From an uncultured Desulfurobacterium sp. (GTDB lineage Bacteria > Aquificota > Aquificia > Desulfurobacteriales > Desulfurobacteriaceae), in the NCBI GenBank assembly GCA_913055135.1, contig CAJXJV010000069.1, positions 1 through 7,025 of the forward strand: a stretch of 7,025 nucleotides of DNA, written 5' to 3'. The notes under the pieces are model-generated. The model did not search any database. It saw only the letters and a list, made by a program, of their open reading frames with translations, and was not told the DNA's origin. Position 1 is the stretch's first letter, and each line of letters begins with the position of its first letter. Positions 5,845-7,025 of the stretch are shown here, piece after piece. A program made the translations under genes and the position numbers.

Positions 5845-6900
5845 ATGATAGATCACTTAATTAGAATTTTTAATAGGAAAGAGAAACCTTCTGTTGCAGG
5901 TTATCTCAAGAAGCTTTCGATAAATAGGCAGGATCTGATCGAGCAGATTCCTGAGATTGATGTAGAAAATCCGGTTAACGCTTATGTGACACTTGCTATC
6001 TTGTTGAAAGAAAAAGGAGAGTTCTACAAGAGTTTAAAGATCCTTGAGAAACTTAAAAAAGAGAACCTTTCTGAAAGTGAGAGAAAGCTCGTCTATCTTA
6101 ACCTTGCACTTGTCTATAAAGCTGCTGGTTTTATAGATAGAGCAGAAGAAGCTTTAAAAGAAGGAATTTCTCTATTTCCATCGGAGAGTTTCTTTTACTA
6201 CGAACTTGCCCGGATAAAGAAGATTTCAGGAAAGTTAGAAGAGGCAGTAGAACTCCTTGAGAAAGCTGTTGAACTTAAAAAAGAGTTTGAAGATGAGCTT
6301 ATTCACACCAGACTTTACCTTGCTGATAGCTACATTGAAAAAGGAAGAACAGACAAAGCTTTCAGAATTCTCAGGAAACTTGAGATTAAGATACCTATTC
6401 CTCTCTTCTATTACGTTCTTTCAAAACTATACTACTCTGTTGGGGAGATAGAACGGGGGTATAGAAAAGCTCTTCAGGGCATGAAGCTCTCTCCAAAGCA
6501 TCAAGCACCATTTTTGAAGGTTATAGAGGAGTTTGAAGGACTTTCAATAGAGAAGCTTAAAAAGATAATAGAGGAAATCGGATTATCTCCTAAGCTCGGA
6601 AAACTGCTTGCCAGTAAACTTATCGAATCTGGAGAACGTGAGGAATTACTCAATTTGCTTGACAAACTCAACAAGAAATTTCCTTCTGATCCAGAGATCA
6701 AGGAGCTCTACCTTAAAAGTCTGTGGGAAGCAGGAAAGAGAAAGCAGGTTGTTGATGAAATTGGAAATTTCCTCTTTATTTTAAAACAGAAGAAAAAAAG
6801 TTTTAAGTGCGAAAACTGTGGTTACGAAACCGATACTTTTGACTGGATATGTCCAAGGTGCAGGCAGTGGGAAACTCTGGAGATGAGCTGTGAGGACTGA
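5845..6900 (+). CDS. TPR protein with LapB-type rubredoxin-like C-terminal metal-binding domain
   Basis: A 351-residue protein with helical TPR repeats at roughly 46-75, 82-115, 116-147, 153-185 and 187-217, followed by more degenerate helical repeats to about 310. Its end, from 321, holds CENCGY (C322, C325) and WICPRCRQWET (C336, C339), the rubredoxin-like metal ribbon of LapB (YciM). LapB in enterobacteria is an inner-membrane scaffold that guides FtsH to degrade LpxC and so sets lipopolysaccharide synthesis. Unlike enterobacterial LapB, no N-terminal membrane helix is seen: the start MIDHLIRIFNRKEK is polar and charged, so it may be soluble or bind a membrane partner. The ATG lies two bases after the HIT stop with only a weak GGGA upstream, suggesting coupled translation. 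The LapB relationship is clear for the C-terminus; the LapB function is inference. Confidence 0.85.
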   Translation: MIDHLIRIFNRKEKPSVAGYLKKLSINRQDLIEQIPEIDVENPVNAYVTLAILLKEKGEFYKSLKILEKLKKENLSESERKLVYLNLALVYKAAGFIDRAEEALKEGISLFPSESFFYYELARIKKISGKLEEAVELLEKAVELKKEFEDELIHTRLYLADSYIEKGRTDKAFRILRKLEIKIPIPLFYYVLSKLYYSVGEIERGYRKALQGMKLSPKHQAPFLKVIEEFEGLSIEKLKKIIEEIGLSPKLGKLLASKLIESGEREELLNLLDKLNKKFPSDPEIKELYLKSLWEAGKRKQVVDEIGNFLFILKQKKKSFKCENCGYETDTFDWICPRCRQWETLEMSCED

Positions 6901-7025
6901 CCGGGAATTCTGGAAAGCTTTTCTAAAATCCGCAAAACACGGAAGAATTCATAAATTCTTGAAATTCATTTTCATAGTTGCTTTTCTCTACTTCTCTTTC
7001 TTAATAGGAAAAGATCTCATTTCTT
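6890..7025 (+). CDS. Unidentified membrane-anchored protein, N-terminal part (runs off right edge)
   Basis: A GTG at 6890-6892 opens a frame that stays open for 45 codons to the window end. It overlaps the end of the TPR gene by 11 bases in another frame. GGAG at 6879-6882 lies seven bases upstream of the GTG. The protein starts with a basic, polar stretch (RTDREFWKAFLKSAKHGRIHK, about residues 2-22) and then a hydrophobic segment at about 23-40 (FLKFIFIVAFLYFSFLIG), which fits an N-in signal anchor or an uncleaved signal. There is no in-frame ATG, and the only other start codon, a TTG at 6959-6961, lies within the hydrophobic segment. I do not recognise the family. Its position suggests it works with, or is at least coexpressed with, the LapB-like TPR protein. 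Confidence 0.68.
   Translation, partial: MRTDREFWKAFLKSAKHGRIHKFLKFIFIVAFLYFSFLIGKDLIS

Noticed and set aside
6257..6451. Short open frames overlapping the TPR gene (6257-6451 plus, 6501-6701 minus)
   Set aside because: They are other-frame shadows of a continuous TPR gene whose repeats and metal-binding end are intact.
1..7025. CRISPR array, insertion sequence, tRNA or rRNA
   Set aside because: No regularly spaced repeats, terminal inverted repeats, transposase motifs or structured RNA genes were seen; coding density is nearly complete.

Overview
The window looks like chromosomal DNA of a thermophilic, anaerobic, hydrogen-using bacterium. The DNA is AT-rich. The proteins are rich in Glu, Lys and Arg, genes are packed into overlapping operons, and every start has a purine-rich ribosome binding site. 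The combination of an FrhAGB-type [NiFe] hydrogenase, HypF, a HIT hydrolase and a LapB-like TPR protein would fit the Aquificota, in particular the Desulfurobacteriaceae (Desulfurobacterium/Thermovibrio group). That placement is inference from gene content and style, not from a marker gene.

Minus strand, 5188 down to 1: one tightly packed operon read as hypF, frhA, frhG, frhB, arsR-like. HypF makes the carbamoyl/cyanide precursor for the NiFe(CN)2CO centre. FrhA is the catalytic large subunit, FrhG the small subunit with three predicted [4Fe-4S] clusters, and FrhB a diverged homologue of the flavin/F420 subunit. The last gene runs off the left edge and begins like an ArsR-family winged-helix repressor. 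Gaps are -17, 18, 9 and 1 bases, so cotranscription is very likely.

Positions 5189-5350: a 162-base divergent intergenic region that must hold promoters for both directions. It contains a GC-centred palindrome and weak promoter-like hexamers.

Plus strand, 5351 to 7025: a second operon with a HIT-family nucleotide hydrolase/phosphorylase, a cytoplasmic-looking TPR protein with a LapB-type rubredoxin-like C-terminal metal site, and the start of an unidentified membrane-anchored protein overlapping the TPR gene by 11 bases.

The most interesting points are in the hydrogenase. The large subunit ends exactly at the DPCxxCxxH motif, with none of the C-terminal tail that maturation proteases normally remove. 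The FrhB homologue keeps its likely cluster cysteines but has lost the stretches that resemble the flavin/F420-binding parts of archaeal FrhB. A regulator gene closes the operon. Together these raise the possibility that this is not an F420-reducing enzyme but either an Frh-derived enzyme with another electron partner or a hydrogen-sensing system.
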